Shown one piece after another: positions 1 through 10,255 of a stretch of 64,000 nt of DNA. The position numbers and the translations under genes are program-made. The stretch is from assembly GCF_949769285.1 (NCBI RefSeq), contig NZ_OX458331.1, positions 1,488,001 through 1,552,000 of the forward strand, given 5' to 3'. Numbering within the stretch: the first letter of the stretch is position 1; each line of letters begins with the position of its first letter. This DNA is from Anaerococcus sp. Marseille-Q7828 (GTDB lineage: Bacteria > Bacillota > Clostridia > Tissierellales > Peptoniphilaceae). The notes below the pieces were generated by a model that saw only the letters and a list, made by a program, of their open reading frames with translations, ran no database searches and had not been told where the DNA came from.

Positions 1-1326
1 GCAATAAACCATAGGAATTGGCTCTCCCCAATATCTTTGACGGGAGAATACCCAGTCACGAAGCTTAAAGTTTGTAGTAGCTTGGCCTAAGTTCTTTTCT
101 TCTATATATTCTATAGCTTTTTTCTTAGCATCCCTAGCAGAAAGACCATTTAAGAAATCTGAGTTAATTGATATACCTTGGTTAATATCTGTTAGTGGTA
201 ATTCAGTTTCTTTCCCATTTTCGTATACTGGAAGTATTGGCATGTCAAAAGTTTTTGCAAATTCATAGTCTCTACTATCATGAGCAGGAACAGCCATAAT
301 AGCACCAGTACCATAGGTCATAAGTACATAATCAGAAACCCATATTGGGATTTCCTTGCCAGAAAGAGGATTTATGGCTGATAATCCATCGATCATAACT
401 CCAGTCTTATCTTTGTTTAGCTCAGCTCTTTCAAAGTCTGATTTTTTACGTGCTTGGTCTTGATAGTCAACAAGCTGGTCAAAGTTGTTAATTTTTTCTT
501 TATATTGATCAAGTATTGGGTGTTCTGGAGATATTACCATATATGTTACACCAAAGATGGTATCTGGACGAGTTGTATAAACTGTAAGTTTTTGATCGGT
601 ATCTTTTATATCAAAGTCTACATTGGCACCCTTAGACCTGCCTATCCAGTTGATTTGTTGAGCTTTTATCCTATCTTCATAATCAACTTCATCTAAATCA
701 TCAATTAATCTATCAGCATATTCAGTAATTTTTAGCATCCATTGATTCTTCATCTTATGGACTACTTCGCTGCCACATCTTTCGCACTTACCATCAACTA
801 CTTCTTCGTTAGCAAGCCCTACTTGACAGTCTGGACACCAGTTTACACTCATCTCGTCTTTATAAGCAAGGCCTTTTTTATATAATTGAGTGAAAATCCA
901 TTGGGTCCATTTGTAATAGTCTGGATCGGTAGTATTTACTTCCCTATCCCAATCAAAAGAGAAGCCAATAGATTTTAGTTGATTTTTGAAGTTTTTAATA
1001 TTATCTTCAGTTACCTTGGCTGGGTGTATTTTATTTTTAATAGCATAGTTTTCTGTTGGTAGACCAAAGGCATCAAATCCCATTGGATATAAAACATTCA
1101 ATCCATCAAGTCTCTTTTTTCTAGAAACCACATCTAAAGCTGTATATGGCCTTGGGTGACCAACGTGTAAGCCTTGTCCAGATGGATAAGGAAACTCTAC
1201 TAGGGCGTAGAATTTTTCCTTATTATGGTCTATTTCGCTATGAAATGTTTTCTCTTCATCCCAAATTTTTTGCCATTTTTTCTCAATAGCATTGGGATTA
1301 TATTCTGGAAATTTATTATCAGTCAT
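1..1326 (-). CDS. leuS: Leucyl-tRNA synthetase, 3' end missing (window edge)
   Basis: Class I aminoacyl-tRNA synthetase that charges tRNA-Leu in the cytoplasm. The 442 visible residues are the N-terminal half. The class I HIGH signature is present as HVGH near residue 55. A CxxC...CxxC zinc-ribbon-like insertion follows near residues 160-185. The CP1 editing domain shows TTRPDT and the [12 protein letters not shown] segment. The KMSKS loop and anticodon-binding domain would lie beyond the left edge. The ATG start is the first of the frame and begins [10 protein letters not shown], typical of the family. It follows asnS by seven bases on the same strand, so the two synthetases are probably cotranscribed. 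Truncation is due only to the window boundary. Confidence 0.97.
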   Translation of the reverse strand, partial: MTDNKFPEYNPNAIEKKWQKIWDEEKTFHSEIDHNKEKFYALVEFPYPSGQGLHVGHPRPYTALDVVSRKKRLDGLNVLYPMGFDAFGLPTENYAIKNKIHPAKVTEDNIKNFKNQLKSIGFSFDWDREVNTTDPDYYKWTQWIFTQLYKKGLAYKDEMSVNWCPDCQVGLANEEVVDGKCERCGSEVVHKMKNQWMLKITEYADRLIDDLDEVDYEDRIKAQQINWIGRSKGANVDFDIKDTDQKLTVYTTRPDTIFGVTYMVISPEHPILDQYKEKINNFDQLVDYQDQARKKSDFERAELNKDKTGVMIDGLSAINPLSGKEIPIWVSDYVLMTYGTGAIMAVPAHDSRDYEFAKTFDMPILPVYENGKETELPLTDINQGISINSDFLNGLSARDAKKKAIEYIEEKNLGQATTNFKLRDWVFSRQRYWGEPIPMVYC

Positions 1327-1333
1327 TTTTCAC

Positions 1334-2722
1334 CTAGTTTCTATCAGTAAATGCATTTACATATCTTGGGTAAGGGATAACATCACGGATATTTTTCATA
1401 CCAGTAACATACATAACAGCACGTTCAAAGCCTAGACCAAATCCTGAGTGAACTACAGATCCAAATCTTCTTAGGTCAAGATAGTTTTGGTAGTCTTCTT
1501 CTTTTAAGCCATTTTCTTCAAATGATTTTAGAAGTTCGTCCAAATTTTCTTCCCTTTGAGAACCGCCTATTAGTTCTCCAACACCTGGAACAAGCATATC
1601 AAATGCTGCTACGGTCTTGCCATCATCATTTCTTTTCATGTAAAATGCCTTGATATCTTTTGGATAGTCAGTTACAAATACTGGTCCATCTACTATAACT
1701 TCAGATAAGTATCTTTCGTGTTCAGTTTGTAAATCCATGCCCCATTCAACTGGGAATTCAAATTTTTCACCGCTTGCTTTTAGTTTTTCTATTGCATCTG
1801 TATAACTTATTCTTGCAAATTCAGCATTTCTAACTTTTTCTAATCTTTCAAATAGACCCTCATCTATGAATCTATTGAAAAATTCCATTTCATCTTTGTT
1901 GTTTTCAAGGACATAGTCAATTATATATTTGATCATGTCTTCAGCTACATCCATTGCTACATTATAATCAGCAAAGGCCAATTCTGGCTCAAGCATCCAG
2001 AATTCTGCTGCGTGTCTTGGTGTGTTTGATTCCTCTGCCCTGAAGGTTGGGCCAAAGGTGTAAACATCACCAAAAGCTAGAGCGTAATCTTCTGCCTCTA
2101 GTTGTCCAGATACAGTTAGATAAGATTTTTTGCCAAAGAAGTCTTTGCCGTAATCAACGCTTCCATCTTCTTTTAATGGAACTTCTTTTGGGTTCATTGT
2201 TGTGATATTGAACATCTCACCAGCACCCTCTGCATCAGAACCTGTAACAATTGGTGGGTTCACATATAAGAAACCTCTTTCTTGGAAGAATTTATGTAGG
2301 GCATAAGCTAGTGAACTTCTTACCTTAAATACAGCTCTAAAGGTATTTGTTCTTGGTCTAAGGTGAGGAATAGTTCTCATAAATTCAAGTGTTTGTCTCT
2401 GTTTTTGGATTGGAAACTTGTCTGAAGATTCGCCCAAAACTTCGATATTATCAGCTTGAATTTCATAAGGAGTCTTGTTATTGCCTGTAGCAACAAGTTT
2501 TCCTTCTACCTTTAAACTTGTTGATAAAAATTGGTGGGAAAGTTGGTCATAATTTTCCTTATCTGTTCCTACTACTATTTGTAAGTTCTTGAAAGTAGAA
2601 CCATCATTTAGTTCTATAAAACCAACATTTTTACCAAATCTTGAGTTTCTAATCCAACCTGAGACAACTACATCAGTATCAACATACTTATCTATATCAT
2701 TTAAAATTTCTCTAATCTTCAT
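1334..2722 (-). CDS. asnS: Asparaginyl-tRNA synthetase
   Basis: Class IIb synthetase that attaches Asn to tRNA-Asn. It has the usual length (462 aa). An N-terminal OB-fold anticodon-binding domain (about residues 1-110, with [10 protein letters not shown]) is followed by the class II catalytic core with motif 2 ([20 protein letters not shown]) and motif 3 near the C-terminus ([13 protein letters not shown]). The [11 protein letters not shown] segment and the long insertion are typical of AsnS and argue against AspS. The ATG is preceded by AAGGAAACA as ribosome binding site. Its start overlaps the end of rarA by 11 bases, so rarA-asnS-leuS look like one transcription unit. Confidence 0.97.
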   Translation of the reverse strand: MKIREILNDIDKYVDTDVVVSGWIRNSRFGKNVGFIELNDGSTFKNLQIVVGTDKENYDQLSHQFLSTSLKVEGKLVATGNNKTPYEIQADNIEVLGESSDKFPIQKQRQTLEFMRTIPHLRPRTNTFRAVFKVRSSLAYALHKFFQERGFLYVNPPIVTGSDAEGAGEMFNITTMNPKEVPLKEDGSVDYGKDFFGKKSYLTVSGQLEAEDYALAFGDVYTFGPTFRAEESNTPRHAAEFWMLEPELAFADYNVAMDVAEDMIKYIIDYVLENNKDEMEFFNRFIDEGLFERLEKVRNAEFARISYTDAIEKLKASGEKFEFPVEWGMDLQTEHERYLSEVIVDGPVFVTDYPKDIKAFYMKRNDDGKTVAAFDMLVPGVGELIGGSQREENLDELLKSFEENGLKEEDYQNYLDLRRFGSVVHSGFGLGFERAVMYVTGMKNIRDVIPYPRYVNAFTDRN

Positions 2723-4031
2723 TGTTTCCTTCTTTCCTTTTATTTAATCTTTCTATCATATTCTTTTCGTATCCAACAAAAATCGGATCATAAAATCTTT
2801 CTCCGACAAAATCATCCGGAAGATAATCCTGGTCTACATATCCACCAAAATCGTGGGGATATAGGTAGGAATCATGGATTAGATTCTTGCTGCCTGGATA
2901 GTGGGAATCCTTTAGCTTATTTGGAACTTCCCTGTCGGGGTTATTTTTCACAAAATCCATAGCTTTTGCTATGGCCTTATAAGTCGAGTTGCTCTTAGGA
3001 GCAGCTGCAAGGTAGGTTACCGTTTGGGCAAGAATTATCCTTGCTTCTGGCATACCAACTGTGTTTATAGCATCAAAAGTTGATGTAGCAAGGATAAGGG
3101 CATTTGGATCTGCATTAGAAATATCTTCTGCTGCAAATATAATCATTCTCCTTGCAATAAATTTGATATCCTCACCAGATTCAAGCATCTTTGCCAGGTA
3201 AAATAAACTTGCATCAATATCTGATCCCCTCATAGACTTGATAAAGGCAGATATTGTATCGTAGTGCCTATCGCCCTTTTTATCATAAATCGCAATCTTT
3301 TTTTGGATAGAGTGTTCGATAGTATCTTTGTCTATAATAATTTTACCATCTTTCTCATTTTCTGAAAATATTGCAATCTCCAGTCCATTTAACAGAGCCC
3401 TACTATCACCATTTGAATATTTTATAAGAGTTTTTCTAGCTTCTTCATTTATTTCAATGTTCTTATTTGCAAGAATTGTATCAGTACTTATAGCCTGATC
3501 TATTAACTTATTCAAATTATCATCTGTTAGACTCTTTAATTCAAAAACATACATTCTTGATATGAGGGCCTTATTTACTTCAAAATATGGATTTTCAGTA
3601 GTTGCTCCAATAAGTATTATGGTGGAATTTTCTACAAAGGGCAAGAGATAATCTTGCTGAGACTTGTTGAACCTATGAATCTCGTCTATGAATAAAATGG
3701 TCTTCTTGTTCTCATAGCTTAGATTGTCCTTAGCTATTTGAATCTTATTTTTTACATCAGAAATCCCACTAGATACAGCGGAAAGTTCTTCAAAAGCCAT
3801 ATTTGTAGATTGGGAAATAATTTTGGCAAGTGTAGTCTTGCCAACACCTGGTGGTCCATAAAAAATCATAGAATAAATTCTATCTGCCTTTATCATACGA
3901 TTTATAATCATTCCCTCGCCCACCAAATGCTCTTGGCCAATGTACTCTTCCAGAGTTTTTGGTCTAAGCCTATCAGCTAGTGGTGCAGATTTTTCTAATT
4001 CATATTGCCTATTTAATTCAAATAAATCCAT
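2712..4031 (-). CDS. rarA: AAA+ ATPase of the RarA/MgsA (WRIP1) family
   Basis: Replication-associated recombination protein A, a clamp-loader-like AAA+ ATPase that acts at stalled replication forks. Walker A is GPPGVGKT at residues 59-66. Walker B is [10 protein letters not shown] near residue 115, followed by sensor 1 (IGATTENP). The C-terminal MgsA domain contains [16 protein letters not shown] and [22 protein letters not shown], diagnostic of the family. Length (439 aa) is normal. The start has an AGGAAGG ribosome binding site. It lies downstream of nrdR across a short gap that holds a probable terminator, and overlaps asnS by 11 bases. Confidence 0.96.
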   Translation of the reverse strand: MDLFELNRQYELEKSAPLADRLRPKTLEEYIGQEHLVGEGMIINRMIKADRIYSMIFYGPPGVGKTTLAKIISQSTNMAFEELSAVSSGISDVKNKIQIAKDNLSYENKKTILFIDEIHRFNKSQQDYLLPFVENSTIILIGATTENPYFEVNKALISRMYVFELKSLTDDNLNKLIDQAISTDTILANKNIEINEEARKTLIKYSNGDSRALLNGLEIAIFSENEKDGKIIIDKDTIEHSIQKKIAIYDKKGDRHYDTISAFIKSMRGSDIDASLFYLAKMLESGEDIKFIARRMIIFAAEDISNADPNALILATSTFDAINTVGMPEARIILAQTVTYLAAAPKSNSTYKAIAKAMDFVKNNPDREVPNKLKDSHYPGSKNLIHDSYLYPHDFGGYVDQDYLPDDFVGERFYDPIFVGYEKNMIERLNKRKEGNNED

Positions 4032-4035
4032 AAAA

Positions 4036-4080
4036 GCCTTCCTATAAAAAAAGAAGCTAGCTTATAGCCTAAGCTTTTCA
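4036..4080 (-). terminator. Probable intrinsic terminator after nrdR
   Basis: On the minus strand an imperfect hairpin (AAGCT...AGCTT outer arms, AGC/GCT inner pairs with two bulges) is followed by eight T. It would end the mraZ-to-nrdR operon and separate it from rarA. The stem is bulged, so read-through is plausible. Confidence 0.5.
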
Positions 4081-4089
4081 CTAGCATCT

Positions 4090-4539
4090 TTAATCTTTTA
4101 AATTAAGTATTTCATCATAAAATGAATCGACATCTTTAAATTCTCTGTAAACTGAGGCAAAGCGTACATATGCAACTGGATCAAGATCCTTTAGTTCATC
4201 CATGACAAGTTCGCCTATATAGGTTGAAGTAACTTCTTTTTTGCCTGTATGGTTAATCTTTACTTCAACATTTTTGGCAACTTCTTCTATCTGATCCATG
4301 GAAACAGGTCTTTTTTGGCAGCTTTTCACTACCCCTGATATAATCTTAGATGGGTTAAAAGACTCTCTTGTTTCATCTTTTTTAATAACCATAACGGTAT
4401 TATCTTCATACCTCTCATAGGTTGAAAATCTTTTGTCGCAATCTTCGCAAAGCCTTCTACGTCTGATAGCTGTGTCATCTTCGGTGGCTCTTGAATCAAG
4501 AACTCTTGTATTATTTGAATGACAATAAGGGCATTTCAT
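4090..4539 (-). CDS. nrdR: Transcriptional repressor NrdR
   Basis: ATP/dATP-sensing repressor of ribonucleotide reductase genes. The N-terminal zinc ribbon has Cys3, Cys6, Cys31 and Cys34, with the RRRRLCEDCDKRF segment. An ATP-cone domain occupies about residues 47-137. Length (149 aa) is standard. The ATG falls one base after the ftsZ stop and has no good ribosome binding site of its own, so translation is probably coupled to ftsZ. In many Firmicutes nrdR is near DNA replication genes; here it is the last gene of the division operon. No NrdR boxes or nrd genes were seen in this window. Confidence 0.97.
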   Translation of the reverse strand: MKCPYCHSNNTRVLDSRATEDDTAIRRRRLCEDCDKRFSTYERYEDNTVMVIKKDETRESFNPSKIISGVVKSCQKRPVSMDQIEEVAKNVEVKINHTGKKEVTSTYIGELVMDELKDLDPVAYVRFASVYREFKDVDSFYDEILNLKD

Positions 4540-4540
4540 A

Positions 4541-5641
4541 TTACTTTAAGAAGTCTGGTAAATCTATATCGTCAAATGGATTTTTCTTAGCCTTTGTTTC
4601 TTGGTTTGATCTTTGATTTCTTGGAGCTGATTCATAATCGCTTCTTTGACTTCTGTGTGGGTTAAGGTCATCACGACGTTTAGCTTGGTTGTCAAAACCT
4701 GTAGCAATAACAGTAATCTTGATGTCTTCACCAAGTGATTCATCACTACCTACACCAAAGATGATATTTGCATCAGAATCAATATTATCGCGAATTAATT
4801 CTGCAGCTTCGTTTGCTTCCATCAAACCAACTTCAGCAGCTGTAACATTTAGTAGAACTGCCTTTGCACCTTCGATAGATGTTTCAAGAAGTGGAGAATT
4901 GATAGCAGCTTTTGCAGCATCAACTGCTCTATTTTCGCCATTTGCACGACCAATACCCATATGAGCTATACCTTGATCGCTCATGATAGATTCAACGTCA
5001 GCAAAGTCTAAGTTGATTACATTTGGAACTGCAATTAGTTCTGAAATACCTGAAACTGCATCCATCAAAACTTGGTCAGCAAGTTTAAATGCATCTACCA
5101 TTGATGTTCTTTTTTCAACTATTTGAAGAAGTCTATCATTTGGAATTGTAATAAGTGTATCAACATTTTCTTTAAGTCTTTCTACACCTGCTTCTGCTTG
5201 GGATTGTCTTTTTCTACCTTCAAATGTGAATGGTTTTGTAACAACACCTACAGTTAATATTCCCAAATCTTTTGCAACATTTGCAACAATTGGAGCAGCA
5301 CCTGTACCAGTACCGCCGCCCATTCCAGCAGTGATAAATACCATATCGGCTCCCTTTAGGGATTCTGTGATATCATTTTTGCTTTCTTCGGCAGCTTTTT
5401 CTCCAACTTCTGGATTAGCACCAGCGCCAAGTCCACGAGTTAGTTTTTCACCAATTTGTAGGCGAATGTCTGCATTTGATTCTTGTAGAGTTTGTAAGTC
5501 TGTATTTACTGCAACAAATTCTACACCTGATAGTCCATTGTCTCTCATTCGGCTGATAGCGTTGTTTCCACCGCCACCTACACCGATGACCTTTATCTTA
5601 GCTAATGCGCTATTGTCCATTTCCATATTAATGTTTGCCAT
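4541..5641 (-). CDS. ftsZ: Cell division GTPase FtsZ
   Basis: Bacterial tubulin that forms the Z ring at mid-cell. With the chosen start (MANINMEM) the protein has 366 residues. The tubulin signature GGGTGTG lies at 108-114, and the N-terminal [11 protein letters not shown] loop binds GTP. A T7-loop NLDFADV segment is present near residue 205. After a short charged linker rich in R, Q and N the protein ends in the conserved FtsZ tail (DIDLPDFLK) that docks partner proteins. An ATG five codons upstream is possible, but the inner ATG has GGGGGA seven bases ahead. It sits between divIB and nrdR; no ftsA precedes it. Confidence 0.97.
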   Translation of the reverse strand: MANINMEMDNSALAKIKVIGVGGGGNNAISRMRDNGLSGVEFVAVNTDLQTLQESNADIRLQIGEKLTRGLGAGANPEVGEKAAEESKNDITESLKGADMVFITAGMGGGTGTGAAPIVANVAKDLGILTVGVVTKPFTFEGRKRQSQAEAGVERLKENVDTLITIPNDRLLQIVEKRTSMVDAFKLADQVLMDAVSGISELIAVPNVINLDFADVESIMSDQGIAHMGIGRANGENRAVDAAKAAINSPLLETSIEGAKAVLLNVTAAEVGLMEANEAAELIRDNIDSDANIIFGVGSDESLGEDIKITVIATGFDNQAKRRDDLNPHRSQRSDYESAPRNQRSNQETKAKKNPFDDIDLPDFLK

Positions 5642-5666
5642 AGTTTCCCCCGTCATCTCTAATTTT

Positions 5667-6497
5667 TTAATAATTTAGATCTTCACTAAATGATTGATCG
5701 TCCACTTTTACTCTAGGATTCTTGCCATTATCTAGGTCTATTTGAACAGCAAGCACGCCCTTTTGGTCGATATCATTTAGGATTTTATCTAGTAATTTTA
5801 ACTTATCACTAATATTGTTCAAATCACCGAATTTTACATCTATATCATTTAACATTATACCAATTTCGGCCTTATTTTCCAAATCTATTTCTTTTACCTT
5901 GTCAATGTAGGAAAATTCCTGGATTGCCTTAATAAAATTAAGTGAAGCTTCTGAGCTAGTAAAGTTTTCACCTGTGATGTTTCTAAGCTTTGCCCCTCTG
6001 ATTTTGATAAGTCCTTCATTGTTTTCTGGGCTATTTTCTGTAATCTTAGCTTTGTTATCTATATAGTAAGTCTTATCTTTTTCTTCTTGATAAAAGAGTG
6101 GATAACTTTCATCTACTTCTATGGATAAAAGATTTGGAAAAACTTTCTTGATTTCTACGCCATCGACAGAGTCAATAGCATTAATCCTTTCTTTGCTGTC
6201 TGCTACATTATAAATCAATATGTTTTCTCCGATAGGATTTGACATTTGACTTATAATTTGTTCATCACTTATATTTTTGTTGCCGCTTATGTATATATCA
6301 GATATTTGCATAAAAGAGTGGATATATAAGCTGTAGAGAACAGTTAATAGAAATAATAGTATGAGAAAAAATACAAAGGGCTTAGAAAATAACTTTTTCT
6401 CCTTTTCAAAGTTCCGATTATTTTTCTTGGCCACGTAAGTTTTCTTTACGGTTTTTCCATCTTTTTTTAAATATCTGTTATCGTTATTATTTTGCAT
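5667..6497 (-). CDS. divIB: Cell division protein DivIB/FtsQ
   Basis: Bitopic membrane protein of the divisome that links FtsL/FtsB-type proteins to septal wall synthesis. A basic cytoplasmic tail (about residues 1-40) is followed by one membrane segment (about 42-65, [20 protein letters not shown]). A POTRA-like domain ([18 protein letters not shown]...) and a beta domain lie outside. The reading frame also opens at a TTG three codons upstream; I chose the ATG. Either start lies inside the 3' end of murG. Sequence identity in this family is low, so the call rests on topology, POTRA motif and position. Confidence 0.88.
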   Translation of the reverse strand: MQNNNDNRYLKKDGKTVKKTYVAKKNNRNFEKEKKLFSKPFVFFLILLFLLTVLYSLYIHSFMQISDIYISGNKNISDEQIISQMSNPIGENILIYNVADSKERINAIDSVDGVEIKKVFPNLLSIEVDESYPLFYQEEKDKTYYIDNKAKITENSPENNEGLIKIRGAKLRNITGENFTSSEASLNFIKAIQEFSYIDKVKEIDLENKAEIGIMLNDIDVKFGDLNNISDKLKLLDKILNDIDQKGVLAVQIDLDNGKNPRVKVDDQSFSEDLNY

Positions 6498-7581
6498 CTT
6501 TACCAACTAATTCCAATACTAAGTCTAGAATCTTATCACTAGCATCCTCATCTGCAAGCAAACCTGCAGCCTTGCCCATAGCTCCTAGCTTTTCTTTATC
6601 GTTTATTATAGAAAGAATATCATCATATAAAAGTTTGCCATCAAGATTTTTTTCTAGAATCATAAGGGCTGCACCATTATCAACATAAGTTTGTGCATTA
6701 TATTGTTGGTGATTTTCTGTAGTGTAAGCTTTAGGTATCAAAATAGAAGGTTTTTTTACTGCTGATATTTCAGCAAGACTCATTGCCCCACTTGATGCTA
6801 TTACCAAGTCGCTTACAGCATAGAATAAATCTATATTGTCAATATAGGAAAATGCCTTGATATAAGGATTCTCAGTGACTTCTTCCATAAATTTATCATA
6901 GTTACGTCTACCTGTTTGATGAAGTAGGTAAAATTCATCCTTTAAAATCTTTGAAAGTTCTATTACCGCCTTATTTAGGGCGTATGAACCGTTTGATCCT
7001 CCAAAGGAAAATACTACTGGCCTATCTTTCTTTATGCCAAGCTTTGCCAAGTCCTCATCAGTAAAAGTTTCCTTGAAATTTGTCCTAACAGGATTGCCTG
7101 TAACGACAATATTATCCTTGTATTTTAAGTGTCTTTTGGCTTGTGGATAAGATATACATAGGTAGTCTACTCTTTTTGATAGGAATTTGGATGTGACTCC
7201 TGGATAAGAGTTTGATTCGTGGATTATAGTAGGAACCTTAGCCTTAGCAGCCTTATATATAATAGGTCCACACACATAGCCACCAGTACCAATTGCTATA
7301 TCTGGTTTATATTCCTTTACAATATGTCTTGCCGCCTTAAAACCCTTCATATTTTTGGATAGGGATTTGAAAAATCTTTTGTTAATCTTTCTAGGTAGAC
7401 CCATGCCATCAATCGGCCTAAATTCATAGCCGTATTTTTTTGCTATAGCTTCTTCTGGTCCACCTTTGATCCCAACATAAAGAATCTCACAGTTTTCAAT
7501 ATTAGCTTGTAATTTTTGGGCTATGGCTATGGCTGGATATATGTGTCCACCAGTTCCACCACCTGAAATTATTACTCTCAT
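6487..7581 (-). CDS. murG: UDP-GlcNAc transferase MurG (lipid II synthesis)
   Basis: Membrane-associated GT-B glycosyltransferase that adds GlcNAc to lipid I to make lipid II. The N-terminal G loop GGGTGGHIYPA (residues 7-17) and the second glycine-rich loop (FSFGGSNGSYALN) are intact. The donor-site segment TTENHQQYNAQ and the SSGAMSLAEI segment are also present. Length 364 aa is normal. Its ATG overlaps the murD stop by four bases (ATGA), and its end overlaps the start of divIB. Confidence 0.97.
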   Translation of the reverse strand: MRVIISGGGTGGHIYPAIAIAQKLQANIENCEILYVGIKGGPEEAIAKKYGYEFRPIDGMGLPRKINKRFFKSLSKNMKGFKAARHIVKEYKPDIAIGTGGYVCGPIIYKAAKAKVPTIIHESNSYPGVTSKFLSKRVDYLCISYPQAKRHLKYKDNIVVTGNPVRTNFKETFTDEDLAKLGIKKDRPVVFSFGGSNGSYALNKAVIELSKILKDEFYLLHQTGRRNYDKFMEEVTENPYIKAFSYIDNIDLFYAVSDLVIASSGAMSLAEISAVKKPSILIPKAYTTENHQQYNAQTYVDNGAALMILEKNLDGKLLYDDILSIINDKEKLGAMGKAAGLLADEDASDKILDLVLELVGKDAK

Positions 7582-8903
7582 TTAATATTTCCTTTGTACT
7601 TATCAATCTTTTCTTTAAAATCTCGACCCCTAGTTTGGTAGGAATCGTACATATCCCAGCTTGCACTAGCTGGAGATAGCAAGATGATATCAGGACTTTG
7701 CGCTATGCTTACAGCATATCTTACAGCCTGGTCCATATCATCAACTACTTTGTATTTAACAGAATATTTTTGGCACAAATCTTTTAGCATTTCCTTAGTT
7801 TCGCCAAGGATAATCATTTCTTTGCCGTTTTTTGTAAAAGCTTTTACATAGTCACTATAGTCAATCTTCTTGTCATAGCCCCCTCCTATTATAATTATAG
7901 GATCTGTGAAGCTATTGATTGCCTTTATAGAACTATCAACATTTGTACCCTTAGAATCATTATATATCTTCACGCCACAAACTTCATCAACAAATTCTAG
8001 GCGGTGTTCTATAGACACAAAAGTCTTGCTTGCCTTTGCTATTTGATCAAAATCTAGTCCAAATAGGTAAGTTTCAAGAATAGCTGCCATCAAATTTTCA
8101 TAATTGTGATTACCTATTATTTTTAAATCTTTGACATCTAGGACTTCTATTTTTTTATCAGCTTCAGAAAAGATTATTTTATCATTTTCTAAATATAAAC
8201 CCTTAGTAATTTCTCTCTTACTTGAAAACTCATAAATATTTGCCTTAAATTTATCCTTGTTCTTAGATAAAATCTCATCCTCATGGTTAATGATTAGGTA
8301 ATCATTGTTATCTTGGTTCTTGGCAATATTAAACTTAGAATTTATATAATCCTCGTAAGATCCATGCCAGTCTATATGATCTGGACTTATATTTAGTATA
8401 GCTCCTATGTGTGGATGGTAGGAAGATGTGTCTTTTAGCTGAAAAGATGAAAGCTCTTCAACAAAAACAGCATCATTATTTTTCATCTGCCACAAAATAC
8501 CCTCGCCAATATTACCTACAGATATGGCCCTAATTCCATTTTCATTTAAGATATGACTAATCATAGAAGTTGTAGAAGTCTTACCGTTAGTTCCAGTAAT
8601 AGCTAAAAACTTCTTATCAGGAAAAAGCCTATAAGATAATTCTATATCAGAAATTATTTCATATTTTTCCGCTAATCTTACCAATAAATCGTCACTAGGC
8701 TTGATTCCTGGAGATTTTACCACAAAATCATAGTCAATATCCATGATTTTTGAATCAGAAATAGGGCTATAATTATAGCCCTTCAATTGTTCAATTTCTA
8801 TTTTATTTTTATCATAAGTATAAACTTGATAGTCCATCTCAGCTAGGCTTTTAACTGTGGATATACCACTGACACCAAGTCCGTATACTAAAACTTTTCT
8901 CAT
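7578..8903 (-). CDS. murD: UDP-MurNAc-L-Ala:D-Glu ligase MurD
   Basis: Cytoplasmic Mur ligase that adds D-glutamate to UDP-MurNAc-L-Ala. The start MRKVLVYGLGVSG overlaps the mraY stop by four bases and has a GGTGG ribosome binding site; the open frame continues nine codons upstream into mraY, which I regard as chance. The ATP-binding loop GTNGKTST is near residue 105, with the Mur-ligase EELSSFQL and NISPDHIDWHG segments after it. The C-terminal domain has IIIGGGYDKKIDY and LLSPASASWDMY. Total 441 aa. No other Mur ligases (murC, E, F) are in this operon. Confidence 0.97.
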   Translation of the reverse strand: MRKVLVYGLGVSGISTVKSLAEMDYQVYTYDKNKIEIEQLKGYNYSPISDSKIMDIDYDFVVKSPGIKPSDDLLVRLAEKYEIISDIELSYRLFPDKKFLAITGTNGKTSTTSMISHILNENGIRAISVGNIGEGILWQMKNNDAVFVEELSSFQLKDTSSYHPHIGAILNISPDHIDWHGSYEDYINSKFNIAKNQDNNDYLIINHEDEILSKNKDKFKANIYEFSSKREITKGLYLENDKIIFSEADKKIEVLDVKDLKIIGNHNYENLMAAILETYLFGLDFDQIAKASKTFVSIEHRLEFVDEVCGVKIYNDSKGTNVDSSIKAINSFTDPIIIIGGGYDKKIDYSDYVKAFTKNGKEMIILGETKEMLKDLCQKYSVKYKVVDDMDQAVRYAVSIAQSPDIILLSPASASWDMYDSYQTRGRDFKEKIDKYKGNIK

Positions 8904-9850
8904 AAAATTGCCACCAATGTTATTAAACATAATAAAACACTAACTATTGTAAAGCCACTTACAATTTTTGGCTCCTTGTATCCTTTTAACTCAAAGTGAT
9001 GGTGGATTGGAGTCATCAAAAATACTCTTTTCTTGTTTCTATGCCTATATGAGAATACTTGAATCATTACTGATAAAGTTTCCATCACATAAACTCCACC
9101 AAATATCACTAAATAGATTGGAATTCTTTCAATGATAGCAAGGGCAACAACAGCCCCACCTATTGCCATAGATCCTGTATCACCCATGAATACTGAAGCT
9201 GGATTTGAGTTAAATAACAAAAATCCTAATAGCACTCCAAACATTATAATAGAAAATATTCTTGATGAGTCTTTTGTACTTATCAAAAATAAGGTGATAA
9301 AGACTGGAAGTGATACGCTTGTAGCAAGTCCATCTAGGCCGTCAGTCAGGTTAACTGCATTTGTTGTTCCTACTATGATAAATATCAAGATTGGAAAACC
9401 TAGGATGCTTACAGATAGCGGATAGTTTGAAAATGGTATTGTCATTTTCATTACACTATCTTTGTCGTTAATAAAAGCTAATATTGTAATAAGTATAGCT
9501 AGGCCAAATTGTAGTATTATTTTTTGTTTTGGGTTTAATCCTTCAGATTGCTTTAAAACTAGTTTTCTATAGTCGTCTATAAAACCAATGGCTCCGTAGC
9601 CAAGAAATGCAATTATTATAATTGCAGAGCTTAGATTAAATGGAACATAGATTAAAGTTATCAAAAGTGCTGCTATCAAAAATATTATTCCACCCATGGT
9701 AGGTGTACCTGCTTTTTGGTAGTGGCTTTTTGGACCTTCTTTTCTAATGTTTTGTCCCACTTTCATATTTCTTAGTATGGGAAGTATAGCATAGCCTAAA
9801 ACTATAGAAGATAAAATACTAATAATAGCAATCTTAAACATATCTGTCAT
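8900..9850 (-). CDS. mraY: Phospho-MurNAc-pentapeptide translocase MraY
   Basis: Polytopic membrane enzyme that transfers phospho-MurNAc-pentapeptide to undecaprenyl phosphate, forming lipid I. About ten hydrophobic segments are visible. The family signatures are present: GTPTMGG near residue 50, the FIDDYRK aspartates near residue 90, NLTDGLDGLA near 168 and the PIHHHFE loop near residue 285. Length 316 aa fits the family. An AAGGTAATTA ribosome binding site supports this ATG. ftsI/spoVD, murE and murF, often found between ftsL and mraY, are absent here. Confidence 0.97.
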   Translation of the reverse strand: MTDMFKIAIISILSSIVLGYAILPILRNMKVGQNIRKEGPKSHYQKAGTPTMGGIIFLIAALLITLIYVPFNLSSAIIIIAFLGYGAIGFIDDYRKLVLKQSEGLNPKQKIILQFGLAILITILAFINDKDSVMKMTIPFSNYPLSVSILGFPILIFIIVGTTNAVNLTDGLDGLATSVSLPVFITLFLISTKDSSRIFSIIMFGVLLGFLLFNSNPASVFMGDTGSMAIGGAVVALAIIERIPIYLVIFGGVYVMETLSVMIQVFSYRHRNKKRVFLMTPIHHHFELKGYKEPKIVSGFTIVSVLLCLITLVAIL

Positions 9851-9851
9851 A

Positions 9852-10253
9852 TTAATTACCTTCTATGTTATTTATTGGAGTCTCATTTTTTGCATAGACC
9901 ATGCCAAGTTCTTCCATAGCATAGCGTTGGATCCTGTTTAAATCAACAGAATTTTCTAGTTTTGCTTCTAAACGATCTCTCTTTAATTCTTTTGTTATTA
10001 CTTGATTCATAAGAGTATTATACTCAATTCTCTTAGCTTTCAATTCTTTTCTTTTATTTATATTAAAATATGACAAACTTACAATCACAGCCAATGACAA
10101 AATAATCAAAGTACTTTTTAGCCTTCTATCCCTTTTTCTTAGCATTTTGTTCTTATGCTTTTGACTATATCTAGGACCTTCAGAAACTTTTAGTCTTTTT
10201 CTATTGTGATTGGTATTAATTGAAGTTTGATTTATAGTTTTGCTATAATTCAT
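9852..10253 (-). CDS. ftsL: FtsL-like septum formation protein
   Basis: Short bitopic protein placed where ftsL lies in dcw clusters, directly after rsmH. Its basic N-terminal tail (about residues 1-55) is followed by one membrane segment (STLIILSLAVIVSLSYFNI). An extracytoplasmic heptad-like coiled coil (KELKAKRIEYNTLMNQVITKE...) ends in the typical RIQRYAMEELGMVYA segment near the C-terminus. I start at the ATG just after the rsmH stop, which has AGAGGG seven bases ahead, giving 133 aa; an upstream ATG inside rsmH would add six residues. FtsL sequences are weakly conserved, so identity rests on position and architecture. Confidence 0.85.
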   Translation of the reverse strand: MNYSKTINQTSINTNHNRKRLKVSEGPRYSQKHKNKMLRKRDRRLKSTLIILSLAVIVSLSYFNINKRKELKAKRIEYNTLMNQVITKELKRDRLEAKLENSVDLNRIQRYAMEELGMVYAKNETPINNIEGN

Positions 10254-10255
10254 AA

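Noticed and set aside
5226-5678. 150-aa open frame on the plus strand, antisense to ftsZ
   Set aside because: It mirrors a well-conserved gene, has no ribosome site, and its composition (Ser/Pro/Thr rich) is that of an antisense shadow.
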